Shown here piece after piece: positions 63,675 through 64,000 of a stretch of 64,000 nucleotides of DNA (its first letter is position 1; the number at the start of each line of letters is the position of its first letter). The position numbers and the translations under genes were made by a program. The notes under the pieces were generated by a model. It did no database searches. It saw nothing but the letters and a program-made list of their open reading frames with translations, and had not been told where the DNA came from. This stretch comes from Inhella inkyongensis (GTDB lineage Bacteria; Pseudomonadota; Gammaproteobacteria; Burkholderiales; Burkholderiaceae_C), in assembly GCF_005952805.1 (NCBI RefSeq), contig NZ_CP040709.1:2418001-2482000 (forward strand). The letters run 5' to 3'.

Positions 63675-64000
63675 TCAGGCCTTGCCTGGACCAAACAGGT
63701 CGGCGTTGTTCTTAAAAATGTCGGGCCAGCGAGCCTGCTCCTTGGGGAAGCGCACCACCAGATAGCCCAGTTCGTCCAGGGCTCGGTCGATGGCGGCGTC
63801 CGCAGCCCGCTGGGTGTCGGTCTCGTGATGAGGTCCGTCGATGAAGACAGCGAGATTCAGGTCGTCGTAGAAGAAGTCCGCACAGGCGTTGGCGCCGCTG
63901 ACCGTGTGCTGCCCGCGGTCAGGCTTGCGGTAGCCGTGCTCATTGACGTGGTCCAGCCAGGCCTGCTCCAGCGTGCTGCCTGCGGTGCGGGCGAGCTCGG
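63675..64000 (-). CDS. Partial gene ending in a Vsr/DUF559-like nuclease domain
   Basis: Only the last ~108 codons are present, read on the minus strand up to the stop at 63675, 6 bases before the helicase start. The visible segment has STLEQAWLDHVNEHGYRKP, a strand with ADFFYDDLNLAVFIDGPHH and DELGYLVVRFPKEQ. The D-x-G-P-H-H and following hydrophobic strands fit the DUF559/Vsr restriction-endonuclease-like fold. Such a tail is known after DUF1998 in large helicases of related defence loci, but the upstream domains are outside the window, so that link is an inference. Confidence 0.6.
   Translation of the reverse strand, partial: ELARTAGSTLEQAWLDHVNEHGYRKPDRGQHTVSGANACADFFYDDLNLAVFIDGPHHETDTQRAADAAIDRALDELGYLVVRFPKEQARWPDIFKNNADLFGPGKA

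Overview
The window looks like a chromosomal segment of a high-GC betaproteobacterium, most likely Burkholderiales (Sphaerotilaceae/Comamonadaceae-like). The signs are the orders ftsH-folP, carA-carB-greA, surE-pcm-nlpD-rpoS, earP-efp and gyrA-serC-pheA-tyrA-aroA/cmk-rpsA-ihfB-lapA-lapB, the AroA-Cmk fusion, and an EF-P with Arg32 next to its rhamnosyltransferase. The genus cannot be fixed from sequence reading alone. No insertion sequence, integrase, prophage gene or CRISPR array was seen.

Layout. 1-9.0 kb, mainly minus strand: folP (cut by the window edge), ftsH, rlmE, divergent yhbY, then carA-carB-greA-DUF4149. 9.2-15 kb: a BAX-inhibitor-like membrane protein, rlmD, and the stationary-phase/envelope cluster surE-pcm-nlpD-rpoS. 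15-24.3 kb: an orphan LuxR-type response regulator, tRNA-His, ppiD, tRNA-Val, hupB, pgsA, a TonB-C-like lipoprotein, uvrC, then earP-efp and an OmpA-domain protein. 24.5-42.5 kb: a long plus-strand run in which gyrA, serine and aromatic amino acid genes and rpsA-ihfB lead into lapA-lapB, four glycosyltransferases, msbA and a ComEA-like protein. Most junctions overlap or are a few bases apart. The second half is devoted to LPS: LapAB tunes LPS synthesis, the glycosyltransferases probably build core sugars, and MsbA flips the product. 42.3-49.7 kb, minus strand: a patatin phospholipase, dnaE, and a rubrerythrin / Fe-S protein / DUF3501 redox operon.

The accessory part starts just after a tRNA-Ala(CGC) at 49.9 kb and runs off the right edge. 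It is one tight minus-strand operon of at least seven genes. In transcription order these are: a protein ending in a Vsr/DUF559-like nuclease domain (partial), a SNF2/DEAH helicase, a very large Eco57I-type adenine methyltransferase, an SMC/Rad50-like ATPase, a RES-domain protein with an N-terminal zinc knuckle, a DUF262 protein with a C-terminal HNH, and a small HNH endonuclease. The helicase-methyltransferase core resembles DISARM class 1 (DrmD, DrmMI). The downstream ATPase, RES and DUF262/HNH genes are not part of the canonical set, so this is the best candidate for an undescribed or composite anti-phage system. The tRNA-proximal edge carries a palindrome and an 18-bp imperfect direct repeat that may mark the island boundary.
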